A stretch of 64,000 nt of DNA, taken from contig JAPOXV010000026.1 in the NCBI GenBank assembly GCA_026706935.1, forward strand, positions 463,721 through 527,720, written 5' to 3'. Below, piece by piece: positions 54,729 to 63,759 of the stretch. Positions within the stretch are counted from its first letter, which is position 1, and each line of letters opens with the position of its first letter. Origin of the DNA: Gammaproteobacteria bacterium. GTDB lineage: Bacteria > Pseudomonadota > Gammaproteobacteria > Pseudomonadales > Azotimanducaceae. Below the pieces are notes generated by a model. That model worked only from the letters and a program-made list of their open reading frames with translations. It made no database searches and was not told the origin of the DNA. Both the position numbers and the translations under genes were made by a program.

Positions 54729-56185
54729 TGCGACTTTATCCGATTGACGCGCGCAAATACAACGCGCGATCAGAGCCAGTTCCACTAACCAACGAGCAGT
54801 TGCGTCACTTCATTGCGGCAGGATTTCTACCACTTCAGTCGAGCTTACCAGCCTCCTACCACAAGTCGATTTTCGAACGGTTCGATCAAATCAGTCAGTC
54901 GTACGGACATTTTGGTAACAACCTGCTGCCTCTTGTGCCCGAAATCGCTGAACTGTTCGAAGATCCGGTCGTTAAGGGTGCTCTTCAAACCGTGTTAGGA
55001 AAAGACTACAGCATGCACCCACACCGAGCGCTGCATTCGAATCCGCCGGGGAGTCCAGAGCAGGGATTCCATAAGGACAGCTACTGGGGTTATGTTCGTC
55101 GTGTGCGCAACCACCGACCGTGGTGGGTCATGATCATGTATTTCCCGCAAAGTACGCCGGTGAAGAAAGGTCCTACCGCGGTTATGAGCGGAAGTCAGCA
55201 TCTCAATCAGCAACCCAAGGACTATTGCATTCCAGCATCAATTAGCGGAAAGGCAGGTAGCTTGGTAATGATTCATTACGACATTTGGCACCGAAAGATG
55301 TTGAATCAAACGGAAATGAATCGGTACATGTTTAAGTTTGAGTTTTCCCGCCTGCGCAATCCAGAACCTGTGGATCGTGGAGAATGGCTTGCACCGAAAC
55401 GAGTTGTAAAACCGGATCTTTCGCCTGTTTGGCGAAGTGTTTGGGATTGGTTAGTCGGGTCCGATTCCAAAACTAATGACAACGAAATCCCATCGATCGA
55501 TGACCTTGGTGCACCAGATGAATGGCAAGGCATTCGTGCGGCATACGCTTGGGCGAACAAAGGGGAGTCTGCGGTAATACCGCTGCTAGACGCGTTGCAG
55601 TTCAATCCAAACGGCTACAACGAGAAACGTCGTTACTCTGACAACGGAACCCTATGGCGTGACGATGTGGTTGCGAGAAATGCTGCGCACGGATTGGTGC
55701 GTATTGGTCGTCCTGCAGTCCATGGCTTGCTTGAGACACTTAAACGCGGTGTGGATCGAGCTCGGAAACATGCGGCGTTTGCATTGGGTGAGATTGGCGA
55801 CATGGCAGCGACCACAGGGTTAGTGGGAGCATTGCATGACAAGGAAGTCCACGTGCGAGTAGCCGCTATTGAAGCGCTTGGCTTACTACAACCTACCGAA
55901 GAGGGAATCAGTGGCATGCTAGGGGCTATGAAAGATCCAGCGTCCGAGGTGAGGTTTGATGCGGCGTTGTCACTTATGCGTGCGACGACGCGAACGAGTA
56001 CCGCGCTGAACGCAAAGTGCGTACCCGCGCTTGGTGCAGGACTATATGACACCAATAGATACGTTAGCGGCTACGCTGCAGAAGCGCTTGAAAGGATAGG
56101 TACTAAATCGGCACTAGCTGAACTATTGCCGTTTTTGCGAACGTCGCGTTGGTGCGCTCATACGGACAATCAACGCCCGTTCTGA
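54728..56185 (+). CDS. phytanoyl-CoA dioxygenase-like protein fused to HEAT repeats
   Basis: The first 230 residues (from ATG 54728, used because it overlaps the previous stop) resemble a phytanoyl-CoA dioxygenase: H115-x-D117 in GFHKDSYWGY and a distal histidine in HYDIWHRKM. From about 280 on, HEAT-type repeats follow, for example NAAHGLVRIGRPAVHGLLETL, KHAAFALGEIGDMAATTGLVGAL, VRVAAIEALGLLQPTEEG and FDAALSLMRATTRTSTALNA. The C-terminus ends in LPFLRTSRWCAH. The fusion of an Fe/2OG enzyme to a protein-binding repeat is uncommon. An in-frame ATG at 54674 would lengthen it by 18 residues. Confidence 0.85.
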   Translation: MRLYPIDARKYNARSEPVPLTNEQLRHFIAAGFLPLQSSLPASYHKSIFERFDQISQSYGHFGNNLLPLVPEIAELFEDPVVKGALQTVLGKDYSMHPHRALHSNPPGSPEQGFHKDSYWGYVRRVRNHRPWWVMIMYFPQSTPVKKGPTAVMSGSQHLNQQPKDYCIPASISGKAGSLVMIHYDIWHRKMLNQTEMNRYMFKFEFSRLRNPEPVDRGEWLAPKRVVKPDLSPVWRSVWDWLVGSDSKTNDNEIPSIDDLGAPDEWQGIRAAYAWANKGESAVIPLLDALQFNPNGYNEKRRYSDNGTLWRDDVVARNAAHGLVRIGRPAVHGLLETLKRGVDRARKHAAFALGEIGDMAATTGLVGALHDKEVHVRVAAIEALGLLQPTEEGISGMLGAMKDPASEVRFDAALSLMRATTRTSTALNAKCVPALGAGLYDTNRYVSGYAAEALERIGTKSALAELLPFLRTSRWCAHTDNQRPF

Positions 56186-56370
56186 GGACATTCCTTGTTG
56201 CGTTGAGTCGCATTCAATGTTGTACATTGGTGCGCAAATGAACACCAAACACGTTTGAGTTTTGGCGTCTTTCAGATCATTCATAGATATGAGCATTCGC
56301 ATCTCGCGGGTTGCCGAGAAATTGGTTTCGCGTATTCCCAGAACTTTGCTTAGAATTGGTTTCACTGAGA

Positions 56371-56400
56371 AGATTATGTGTTTTTGTATAGGAATAATCT
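56371..56400. promoter_or_regulatory. inverted repeat (possible operator) at the fitAB-type start
   Basis: AGATTAT (56371-56377) and ATAATCT (56394-56400) are perfect reverse complements, 16 bases apart, and the right arm touches the ATG of the antitoxin. The AGGA ribosome site (56390-56393) lies inside the repeat, fitting autorepression by a ribbon-helix-helix antitoxin. No binding is shown. Confidence 0.5.
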
Positions 56401-56673
56401 ATGGCGAGTGTCAAGATTCGAAATCTCGACGAAAAAAGCAAAGACCGGCTAAAGAAGCGCGCAGCTGCAAATAATCGCTCGATGGAAGAGGAGGCGCGGG
56501 TGATTTTGCGTGATGCAGTTGCTGAAGAAGAATCAGTTCCCAACGACTTAGTAGCGTTTACGAGGGAGTGCTTCGCAGGTATCGAACCCTTTAAGCTTGA
56601 ACTCCCCCGTCACCGATTGGAGGAACCCCCGATTTTCACTTTCCTCGAAGCTGATGCAGATTCTCGATACTAA
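56401..56673 (+). CDS. FitA/VapB-like ribbon-helix-helix antitoxin
   Basis: The N-terminal 45 residues, with VKIRNLDEKSKDRLKKRAAA and then SMEEEARVILRDAV, are a ribbon-helix-helix DNA-binding motif of the Arc/CopG type. The C-terminus is longer and would cover the toxin active site. It overlaps the toxin gene by 20 bp, and an inverted repeat lies over its start. In known pairs the antitoxin blocks the PIN toxin and represses the operon. Confidence 0.85.
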   Translation: MASVKIRNLDEKSKDRLKKRAAANNRSMEEEARVILRDAVAEEESVPNDLVAFTRECFAGIEPFKLELPRHRLEEPPIFTFLEADADSRY

Positions 56674-57082
56674 TGTAGTATCCGAGCTGGTTCGTACAGA
56701 TAGACAACCAGAACCGCAAATCACTTCGTGGGTTTCGTCACAGAGAAAGGTCGATATGTACCTGACGGCGGTAAATCGCGCGGAATTGTTGTACGGTATC
56801 GCGATCATGCCTTTCGGTAGGCGACGTTCAGAACTTCAGTTGTCTGTTGAGCGATGGCTAGATTTCGGTTTTCGCGAGCGGATTCTGCCGTTCGACGACG
56901 ACGCTGCGCAAATGTACACGCGGATTGCCCCATTAAGACGCTCATTTGGTAAACCGATAGGTGTGGCGGATTGTCAAATTGCGGCAATCACCCGAACTCA
57001 AGACGCAACCTTGGTCACTCGTAACGTCAGAGATTTCCACGGTACAGGTATTGAAATCGTGAATCCGTGGATAGCGTCTTAG
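56654..57082 (+). CDS. FitB/VapC-like PIN-domain toxin
   Basis: A 142-residue PIN nuclease. The acidic active-site residues are readable as D5 (LDTNVVSEL), E44 (AVNRAELLYG), D106 (GVADCQIAA) and D127 (NVRDF). Such toxins cleave RNA, often tRNA, in a magnesium-dependent way. ATG 56654 is used because it gives the family-typical start and overlaps the antitoxin gene; an upstream in-frame start at 56597 lies inside the antitoxin gene. It is the second gene of the pair. Confidence 0.88.
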   Translation: MQILDTNVVSELVRTDRQPEPQITSWVSSQRKVDMYLTAVNRAELLYGIAIMPFGRRRSELQLSVERWLDFGFRERILPFDDDAAQMYTRIAPLRRSFGKPIGVADCQIAAITRTQDATLVTRNVRDFHGTGIEIVNPWIAS

Positions 57083-57253
57083 CGTTCCTGACCAACTAAA
57101 CATCGATCGCTTATTACACGGTTAATGTGTAGATCGTCGTTTACCGGTATCCAGAAAGTACGGGAATAGTTCTCGGAGAAACAGAGAAAGTGAAATTTTT
57201 GCGTTCTGCACGGGTCAAATGAGATCACTTTGCGTAAATTAGGGTTAGGTGGG

Positions 57254-57889
57254 ATGAATAACCAAATGAGCTTATTGCTATTCGTATTAGCTGTAGTGCT
57301 GACGTTAGGTAGTGTGTCAGCTGAGGAGCTAAAGTCCAGCGCGACTCACACATTTAAAAACAAAGATTGGTTCCTTTCTCTCGAAATGGGTAGTTACAGC
57401 GATAACGCAAGTATCGGATTTGATGACATTCCCGAAGAACGGCCCTTCTACCGACTCAAGCACACCTTGCTTGCTGGAAAAATCGGACTAGGAGTTCGAA
57501 TAACGCCACAATCCTTCTTAGCACTGCAGTATGCGACAGGTCCACGCGATAGTCTTGAGCTATACCCGCATGGTGAGTTTCAAGATGCAAATACAACGAT
57601 AAGGAGTCATTTCGTATCTCTAGTTATGAGTCGTGAATTCAATGTAAATGTCACGGATAGCGTTGACGCGAAATTCGGGATGACCCGTGCAACCTTTGAA
57701 AATCGGGATCGACTAGGACAGAAGGGCGACACAATCTCACGGCATACTGAAGTGAAACCGGTTATAGCACTAGGCTACCGCAGGGCATTTTCGCAACGTT
57801 GGTCTGGTGGCATCGAAGCCACGAGTTATTTTCTATCCGATCCTGGTATCGTCACTAGCGTGGCGGTAGGACTTCGTTGTGACCTGTAA
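57254..57889 (+). CDS. exported outer-membrane beta-barrel-like protein
   Basis: A signal peptide (LLLFVLAVVLTLGSVSA then EELKS) precedes about 190 residues of alternating beta-strand pattern ending in the aromatic-poor strand VTSVAVGLRCDL. Visible strands include WFLSLEMGSY, GKIGLGVRITPQSFLALQYATG, SHFVSLVMSREF, VIALGYRRAFSQRW and GGIEATSYFL. I chose ATG 57254 rather than the TTG at 57230, since an AGGT-GGG site precedes it. The family is not recognised; an eight-stranded outer-membrane barrel is the best guess. Confidence 0.55.
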   Translation: MNNQMSLLLFVLAVVLTLGSVSAEELKSSATHTFKNKDWFLSLEMGSYSDNASIGFDDIPEERPFYRLKHTLLAGKIGLGVRITPQSFLALQYATGPRDSLELYPHGEFQDANTTIRSHFVSLVMSREFNVNVTDSVDAKFGMTRATFENRDRLGQKGDTISRHTEVKPVIALGYRRAFSQRWSGGIEATSYFLSDPGIVTSVAVGLRCDL

Positions 57890-57913
57890 GTTGACTACAT
57901 TTGAGTCGTATTT

Positions 57914-58363
57914 TTAGTCTGACAGATTGTTCTGACGCGCGACGAGCAAAGCGACTTCCTGAGTGAGGACCGGTTCGCCGTCCTGATTAGCCAGCGTGTC
58001 TTTTAAAGTAATAACACCCCGATCCGGTCGCGATGAAGACGGTTTTTTCTGAATACACTCAGTGGAATAGGTCAGCACGTCCCCAGGTCGCGCGGGATTA
58101 GGAATGCGAATGGCTTCCTTTCCGAGCATTGCGAGAATCTGAATGCGATCTTCGTGATCGAAGAATAATCGTGTGCAAATCGCGAACAGATGAAGGGAAG
58201 AAGCGGTTAAGCCGCCAAAGATCGATGCGCTCGCGGCTTCTTTATCGATGTGGAAGGGCTGTGGATCCCACGTGGAAGCGAACTCAATGACTTCCGCTTC
58301 AGTGAGAGTGTAAGTGCCTACTTCGCTCTGATAGCCGACTTCGATGTCATCAAAGTACAGCAC
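57914..58363 (-). CDS. MaoC-like hotdog-fold dehydratase
   Basis: A MaoC/enoyl-CoA hydratase-type protein. The pattern [29 protein letters not shown] is characteristic: the D-P-x-x-x-H with the G-G-x-x-A-S stretch forms the active site of (R)-hydratases. The GTG at 58363 overlaps the end of bioB by 14 bp, so they are coupled. At about 149 residues it is typical. It may work in fatty acid or polyhydroxyalkanoate metabolism, without direct evidence. The 58408 start in the same frame is less likely. Confidence 0.85.
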   Translation of the reverse strand: MLYFDDIEVGYQSEVGTYTLTEAEVIEFASTWDPQPFHIDKEAASASIFGGLTASSLHLFAICTRLFFDHEDRIQILAMLGKEAIRIPNPARPGDVLTYSTECIQKKPSSSRPDRGVITLKDTLANQDGEPVLTQEVALLVARQNNLSD

Positions 58364-59336
58364 GAAACGGTGCTTCCTCGGTGGCGATATCCAATGGCTC
58401 AATACCAAGTTGGTCGAAAAGGAGCCTGTCTTCTTCGTTTTCGGGATTGGGTGTAGTAAGCAACCGTTCGCCGCAGAAGATTGAGTTTGCGCCAGCGAGA
58501 TAACAAAGCGCTTGCGCTTCGTCGCTCATATCCTTTCGACCGGCTGATAACCGTACGAATGAGCGAGGCATCAGAATGCGTGAAACGCAGACCGTCCGTA
58601 CGAACTCAATGTTGGAGATAGCTGCCGATTCGTTTAGTGGGGTACCTTCGACGCGAACCAGCATATTGATGGGCACGGATTCTGGATGCTGTGGCAGATT
58701 CGCGAGCTGTTGTAGCAAGCCAGCTCTGTCTTCACGAGACTCGCCCATACCGACGATCCCGCCACAGCACACGTTGATACCCGCATCTCGCACGGCAGCA
58801 AGCGTGTCGAGACGATCTTGATACGTCCGTGTCGTAATGATGTCACCGTAATATTCAGGTGACGTGTCGAGATTGTGGTTGTAGTACGCTAGTCCCGCGT
58901 CGGCGAGGCACTGAGCCTTGTCGTCGCTCAACATACCGAGCGTTACGCAAGTCTCTAAGCCTTCGTCGTTTACGGCCCGTACAAGTTCGGCAACCTGCTC
59001 TACCTGACGTTCCGTAGGACTACGCCACGCTGCACCCATACAGAAACGCGAAGCGCCATCCGCTCTGGCGTTACGTGCCGCTTGAACGACGTCCTCAATC
59101 GGCAGCAATCCGTGGACGTCTAAGCCCGTATCGAAATGAACGCTTTGGGGACAGTATTTACAGTCTTCGGGACAACCGCCAGTCTTGATACTGAGCAAAG
59201 TACTTAGCTGGACTTTGTTAGGATCAAAGTGTTCGCGGTGAACGGATTGCGCCTCATACATCAGGTCGTTGAACGGTCGCTCGAACAAGGCGAGAACTTC
59301 GGCTTTTTGCCAGTCGTGGCGCAATGAGCTGGTCAA
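58350..59336 (-). CDS. bioB: biotin synthase
   Basis: BioB inserts sulfur into dethiobiotin. The radical-SAM cluster motif is CPEDCKYC, preceded by [10 protein letters not shown] and followed by the [21 protein letters not shown] and GGIVGMGE stretches; the C-terminus includes [10 protein letters not shown] and [17 protein letters not shown]. The best start is TTG 59336 near [13 protein letters not shown], since the in-frame ATGs further upstream lie in the divergent gene's region. It is the only biotin gene in the window, and no BirA operator was seen. It is divergent from the serine hydrolase gene. Confidence 0.93.
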   Translation of the reverse strand: MTSSLRHDWQKAEVLALFERPFNDLMYEAQSVHREHFDPNKVQLSTLLSIKTGGCPEDCKYCPQSVHFDTGLDVHGLLPIEDVVQAARNARADGASRFCMGAAWRSPTERQVEQVAELVRAVNDEGLETCVTLGMLSDDKAQCLADAGLAYYNHNLDTSPEYYGDIITTRTYQDRLDTLAAVRDAGINVCCGGIVGMGESREDRAGLLQQLANLPQHPESVPINMLVRVEGTPLNESAAISNIEFVRTVCVSRILMPRSFVRLSAGRKDMSDEAQALCYLAGANSIFCGERLLTTPNPENEEDRLLFDQLGIEPLDIATEEAPFRAVL

Positions 59337-59445
59337 TTGATCAATCCGAAACGGGAAACGCCGCACACCCGATTTGTCGCGCAAAGTAGCGACTGGGTAT
59401 ACGTTTAATTCGGCAATTCTAGCTGTCAACTCGATTGGATTCGAT

Positions 59446-60756
59446 ATGAATAAAGCGGCAATTCCATGGTTTGCATGCATTGGATTGATTTTTGCGTGCC
59501 TCTCGCTCAATGCCCAACCTGAGACTACCTCAGAAGAATCTGCTGAAGTCCCTCCAGTTTGGCAAGATGGTCGTGCGAGTGTGTCGCTCGATGGGGAAGC
59601 GTTATCTGCCGTCGACGACCTTATGGATGAGTACGTCGAGAACGGTCGAGTTGCTGGGATGGTCGTTTCGGTAGCGTACAACAATGACGTCGTCTACACC
59701 AATACCGTCGGTGTTCGAGGGGCTGAAGATGATCGGCCATTGAAAGAAGATGACCTGTTCCGGATCTATTCCATGACGAAGCCGATTACGGGCGTAGCGT
59801 TAATGCAGCTACATGAACAAGGGAAATTCGAGCTCGATGACCGCGTGGACAAATACATTCCCGAATTCGCTGACTTAAAGGTCTATAACGCTGACGGAGA
59901 TCCAACGCCGCCAAAGAAACCGATGACCATTCGACACCTGCTGACGCATACGGCGGGATTCGGATATGTATTTGGCAACCACCCGGTCGCCCAACAGATT
60001 CGTAATGAGCAGGTCTTGGGATCGGGAAATTTAGAGGATTTCGCTAAGAAAGTCGTCAACGTCCCCTTGGTTTTTGAACCAGGTACGCGTTGGCACTACA
60101 GCATCTCTGTTGACGTCCAGGGACTATTGATTGAGCGATTGAGCGGTAAGATGTTCGACGCGTATTTGAAGGATCATATCTTCGATCCTTTAGGGATGGA
60201 GGACACGTTCTTCTCGGTTCCCGACGAGAAGTTTGATCGGTTTTTGCCGAACCACACTTGGAGTCGTTCGATGAACCATCTCATTCAGTCTGGGCAACAA
60301 AGTTTTGATTCATACCGGGACGTAACGTTTTTCTCGGGCGGCGGGGGTTTGGTGTCAACTGCACACGATTACATGACGTTTGCACGAGCTGTCGCAAATG
60401 GTGGCGAATTGAATGGCGTTCGGATTCTGCAGTCCGAGACAGTTGAAAACATGCGTCGCGACCACCTCGGTGAGGCTATACAAGCGGAAGGCGGTACGGG
60501 TGAGAATCCAGAAGCTGGCGCAAGACGAGCGTTCGGTGGCTTCGGCTTTGGTCTGGGTTTTGGGGTAAACACAGCACCTTCGACCGCAGAGCGATCAGAA
60601 GGCGAATACAACTGGGGAGGTGCCGCGGGCACCGTATTCTGGATCGATCCGGTTGAAGATCTAGTCGTGGTCGGCATGATCCAGTTGATGGGTTCGCCGT
60701 GGCAGCTCTCCAACGACTTGCATAGAACGGTTCGTGGTGCGCTAGTCTATGAGTAG
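59446..60756 (+). CDS. serine hydrolase, beta-lactamase-like (EstB/PBP-like) family
   Basis: A signal peptide ([23 protein letters not shown]) leads to an exported enzyme. The catalytic S-x-x-K is in YSMTKPITG, the second tyrosine motif in RWHYSISVD, and the [13 protein letters not shown] stretch is typical of the class C-like esterases. A C-terminal strand [12 protein letters not shown] supplies the third motif region. It ends 1 bp before the convergent oxidoreductase gene. It and the 21.5-kb gene are members of the same family, not close copies. ATG 59446 is chosen; upstream in-frame codons to 59374 would remove the signal peptide. Confidence 0.85.
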   Translation: MNKAAIPWFACIGLIFACLSLNAQPETTSEESAEVPPVWQDGRASVSLDGEALSAVDDLMDEYVENGRVAGMVVSVAYNNDVVYTNTVGVRGAEDDRPLKEDDLFRIYSMTKPITGVALMQLHEQGKFELDDRVDKYIPEFADLKVYNADGDPTPPKKPMTIRHLLTHTAGFGYVFGNHPVAQQIRNEQVLGSGNLEDFAKKVVNVPLVFEPGTRWHYSISVDVQGLLIERLSGKMFDAYLKDHIFDPLGMEDTFFSVPDEKFDRFLPNHTWSRSMNHLIQSGQQSFDSYRDVTFFSGGGGLVSTAHDYMTFARAVANGGELNGVRILQSETVENMRRDHLGEAIQAEGGTGENPEAGARRAFGGFGFGLGFGVNTAPSTAERSEGEYNWGGAAGTVFWIDPVEDLVVVGMIQLMGSPWQLSNDLHRTVRGALVYE

Positions 60757-60757
60757 G

Positions 60758-61585
60758 TCACTTCTGCTTTAGCAAGCTCGCCACTAAGTCCGATGTAGAA
60801 GTGGGAGGCGCTTCCTTAAAGTCTGCTAGTCGATCGTAAACCTGCGCGGCGCCTTCATGGAAGCCGCTAGGTAACCCTTTCGAGGCGAAGGTGCTAGCGA
60901 TTTCGCGCATCTCCGCGGCAAATCGCCAAGCTTTGCGACTTACGGAAGGCCCAGTCCTTTCGCTTCGCGTTTGTAAATCCGGTTGTGATATTGACCACTC
61001 AGCTAACAAAGCGTCTGTGACCGCGTTCGCTTCGGCAAGGGCACGAATGTTGAGCAACAGCGCAGATGTGCCTTTGGTATACGCTGCGTAGCACATCTTC
61101 AAAGCGGAAGCTGCGGTAGACGCGGGACCGAGATCCGTCGGTTGAGCGAACGTGTCGATGAACAGATCTCGAATAATCGACGCCTTATTCCCAGACAGAT
61201 ACATGCGTGTCGCTCCTGCGCGCCTCGCAGGTGGACCGATGATGCTTCCGTCGACGTAATTCTCACCAACCATCGTTGCGATATTTCGTGCCGTCATAGG
61301 CGAAGTCGCGTTAGCATCGACGTAAATACCTTGGTAGTCTTGAGCGACAATGGATTGTGCCGTCGCCTCTGCGAATTCAGGGGGACAGATGGATAGAACG
61401 ACGTCGACTTGTTCTAGTGCTGATTCGAGATGGGAGTATTCGAAAAAACTCTCCTTTTCTGCGCGTTGTCGCGTCGCCGTCGAACGCTTATGTGAAACCC
61501 AGCCAACATGATGCTGGTTGCTGAGAAGACATGCGCCAAGAGACGAACCCATTTCGCCTGGGTGCAGAACTAAGACGTTCGTCAT
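60758..61585 (-). CDS. NAD(P)-dependent oxidoreductase, 6PGDH-type with DUF1932
   Basis: The N-terminal Rossmann domain starts VLVLHPGEMGSSLGACLL (G-x-G-x-M-G-like loop) and contains DVVLSICPPEFAE, followed by VDANATSP, typical of 3-hydroxyisobutyrate/6-phosphogluconate-type dehydrogenases. The C-terminal helical part (TAASALKMCYAAYTKGTSALLL) matches DUF1932. I chose ATG 61585; the frame extends 15 codons upstream to 61630. Substrate unknown. It is convergent with the serine hydrolase gene. Confidence 0.8.
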   Translation of the reverse strand: MTNVLVLHPGEMGSSLGACLLSNQHHVGWVSHKRSTATRQRAEKESFFEYSHLESALEQVDVVLSICPPEFAEATAQSIVAQDYQGIYVDANATSPMTARNIATMVGENYVDGSIIGPPARRAGATRMYLSGNKASIIRDLFIDTFAQPTDLGPASTAASALKMCYAAYTKGTSALLLNIRALAEANAVTDALLAEWSISQPDLQTRSERTGPSVSRKAWRFAAEMREIASTFASKGLPSGFHEGAAQVYDRLADFKEAPPTSTSDLVASLLKQK

Positions 61586-61695
61586 AGTTGAACTAACTCC
61601 GAAGTAGCACCTCGCAACGATACGACTCACGAGTTAGCGGACTCTACGCAAATATGCATGGACTAACATAAAAGAGTTATGAACGGGAGAAAGAA

Positions 61696-62583
61696 GTGTC
61701 TGAATTCGAAGGCAAGGTAGCGGTTATCACAGGTGCTGGCGGCGGGATCGGGCGATCTCATGCTATTGAATTTGCTAAACGTGGCGCAAAAGTCGTTGTC
61801 AACGACCTAGGTGGAAGCGTCTCTGGGGATGGCAAGGGTGATATGGCCGATCAGGTTGTTGCCGAAATTAAAGAGCAGGGCGGCGAAGCGGTCGCTAATA
61901 AAGCCTCGGTCGCCGAACGGGACGGTGCGAAGAGCATCATAGATGACGCCATTTCTAACTTCGGTCGTATTGACATATTGGTTAACAATGCCGGGATTCT
62001 TCGCGACAAGACATTTAAGAAGATGTCTTTGGACGACTTCGACTTGGTGATGCAGGTGCACTTGACAGGTACCGCTTACGTGACGCATGCGGCTTGGCCT
62101 CACATGTACGATCAAAGATACGGTCGGATCGTATTTACGAGCTCTGGTTCTGGAATCTTTGGGAACTACGGACAGTCGAACTACGGTGCCGCAAAAATGG
62201 GTATGTTGGGTCTTGCCAATGTGCTCGCATTGGAAGGTGGTCCCCGCAATGTTCACGTGAACTGTTTGGGACCGGGTGCGGCGACCCGCATGACCAATAC
62301 AGTCCCGGGTCGTGACGAAGACATTTCCGATCCTGACCCTAACCGGCATCCGGCTCTTGTAAGTCCGGCTGTGCTATTCATGTGTAGCGAAGCGGCGCCC
62401 AACGGCTGTGTAATTCACGCCAGTGGTGGCAACTACTCCAGAAGCGAGATTGTGGTGAATCCAGGCGTTTCGCTCGGTGCTGGTACGACCTATGAAGACT
62501 TGCTGCCGCACGTCGATTCGCTCATGGATATGACCGGCGCGAAGCCGCGCGAAAGGAGGCAACCGCGACCGAGAACTGGATAG
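61696..62583 (+). CDS. short-chain dehydrogenase/reductase, HSD17B4/Fox2-like
   Basis: A Rossmann SDR with TGAGGGIG (cofactor loop), NNAG, the catalytic Ser in SSGSGIFGNYG and the Y-x-x-x-K in NYGAAKMG. The VVVNDLGGSVSGDG insertion is typical of the (3R)-hydroxyacyl-CoA dehydrogenase domain of peroxisomal multifunctional enzymes and their bacterial single-domain relatives. The basic tail (KPRERRQPRPRTG) is short. GTG 61696 is preceded by GGAG-AAAGAA. With MaoC at 57.9 kb it could act on 3-hydroxyacyl-CoA, but the two are not adjacent. Confidence 0.88.
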   Translation: MSEFEGKVAVITGAGGGIGRSHAIEFAKRGAKVVVNDLGGSVSGDGKGDMADQVVAEIKEQGGEAVANKASVAERDGAKSIIDDAISNFGRIDILVNNAGILRDKTFKKMSLDDFDLVMQVHLTGTAYVTHAAWPHMYDQRYGRIVFTSSGSGIFGNYGQSNYGAAKMGMLGLANVLALEGGPRNVHVNCLGPGAATRMTNTVPGRDEDISDPDPNRHPALVSPAVLFMCSEAAPNGCVIHASGGNYSRSEIVVNPGVSLGAGTTYEDLLPHVDSLMDMTGAKPRERRQPRPRTG

Positions 62584-62645
62584 AACTGGTACGACATCGG
62601 ATGTGAGCGCGTTCGGACTATCCTAAGTATGGTTGAGTCAGAATC

Positions 62646-63716
62646 GTGAGTGACAAAGATCACAACTCGAAAACCAAATTACCGAGTCGCAATTGGCTGC
62701 TTGGACTAGGAGTTGTCCTAACGTCTGTGTGGATTCTTGGCGGTCTGGTTTACATCGTTTTTCTCGACGGCTGGATGTCGTTTGTCGATGAAAGTGCGGA
62801 TGCGATTGGCGGTTTCTTAGAAGGCTTCTTTGCGCCGCTCGCCTTTCTATGGTTAGTAATTGGGCTATTCATTCAACAAAGGGAGCTCGCGTCCAACACC
62901 GAAGCTCTGAAGCAAACGAACCTTAATTCTGAGAGGCAAACTGAAGTTCTCGCTGCGACCGAGTTGCGAGCTCGACAGAGTGCGTTTTTTCAGATCGCAG
63001 AAAACGTCCGTCGGCAAACAGGCAACTTGGCAGGAGTCATCGTACGCTCGTTAGAAACGGAACAAGGCGAACAAGCTGTGAGCGACGCGGAGATGATTGG
63101 ACATTGGGAGGAGCACCAACGTGGCCAATACGAGATATTTCCGGCCATACTTACAGATCCATCGGCGGTGTTTGCCAATGCAGGACTTCACCCGATCGAC
63201 ATCTACTATGGCACTGAAGAAAGAGGTCAGACGACCGCAGAGTACGTGAAGAGTTTCCGAGGCTTGATTGAGCTGGCGAGAGACTGTGACGACGACGGTA
63301 CGATCGTGCGCACGATTACGCAGACCCCGCACGGACAGGTCTATAACGCGATGCTCGAACACATTAGACCTCCGGCCTGTTGGGCATTGTTGGATAGTAC
63401 GTCGACGTTTTCCTCTGTCAATGAAGAAATCGATTTCTTCGGCACTTGGCACATTCGAGCACAGACCCTCTATGGCGAGCAAGAGTGGTATACGACGTTT
63501 CGCGAAACGGAGAGCGGGATCGAATCTGAAGTTCTGCTCGATGACACGGTAACCCCTATCCAGGATCTCGTTATCGATGGTTCGGCAGTATTTGGAAGGG
63601 TTGTCGCCGCGGGAACTACGTTTATCATGACGTGCACGATTGAGAGCACGCTACTGAGAGGTCAACTCGACATACGAGAAGGCATATTCGCTAGGTTTGA
63701 AGGCGCACGAGTCTAG
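62646..63716 (+). CDS. two-span membrane protein of unknown function
   Basis: The first 80 residues contain two transmembrane helices (WLLGLGVVLTSVWILGGLVY; FFAPLAFLWLVIGLFI) and are followed by a charged coiled coil (QQRELASNTEALKQTN) and then a soluble 250-residue domain. The membrane and coiled-coil arrangement resembles some putative abortive-infection (AbiC-type) proteins, but I see no active-site motif and the match is weak. The start is GTG 62646. Its neighbours are the SDR gene and a convergent cytochrome gene. Function is unknown. Confidence 0.5.
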   Translation: MSDKDHNSKTKLPSRNWLLGLGVVLTSVWILGGLVYIVFLDGWMSFVDESADAIGGFLEGFFAPLAFLWLVIGLFIQQRELASNTEALKQTNLNSERQTEVLAATELRARQSAFFQIAENVRRQTGNLAGVIVRSLETEQGEQAVSDAEMIGHWEEHQRGQYEIFPAILTDPSAVFANAGLHPIDIYYGTEERGQTTAEYVKSFRGLIELARDCDDDGTIVRTITQTPHGQVYNAMLEHIRPPACWALLDSTSTFSSVNEEIDFFGTWHIRAQTLYGEQEWYTTFRETESGIESEVLLDDTVTPIQDLVIDGSAVFGRVVAAGTTFIMTCTIESTLLRGQLDIREGIFARFEGARV

Positions 63717-63759
63717 ATAGTCGGCGTTACCGGCTTGTTTCGCTTTTGTCATATTGGAA

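Noticed and set aside
56186-56370. Hidden gene between the HEAT fusion protein and the antitoxin
   Set aside because: Frames on both strands show no family motif or ribosome site; it is best read as spacer.
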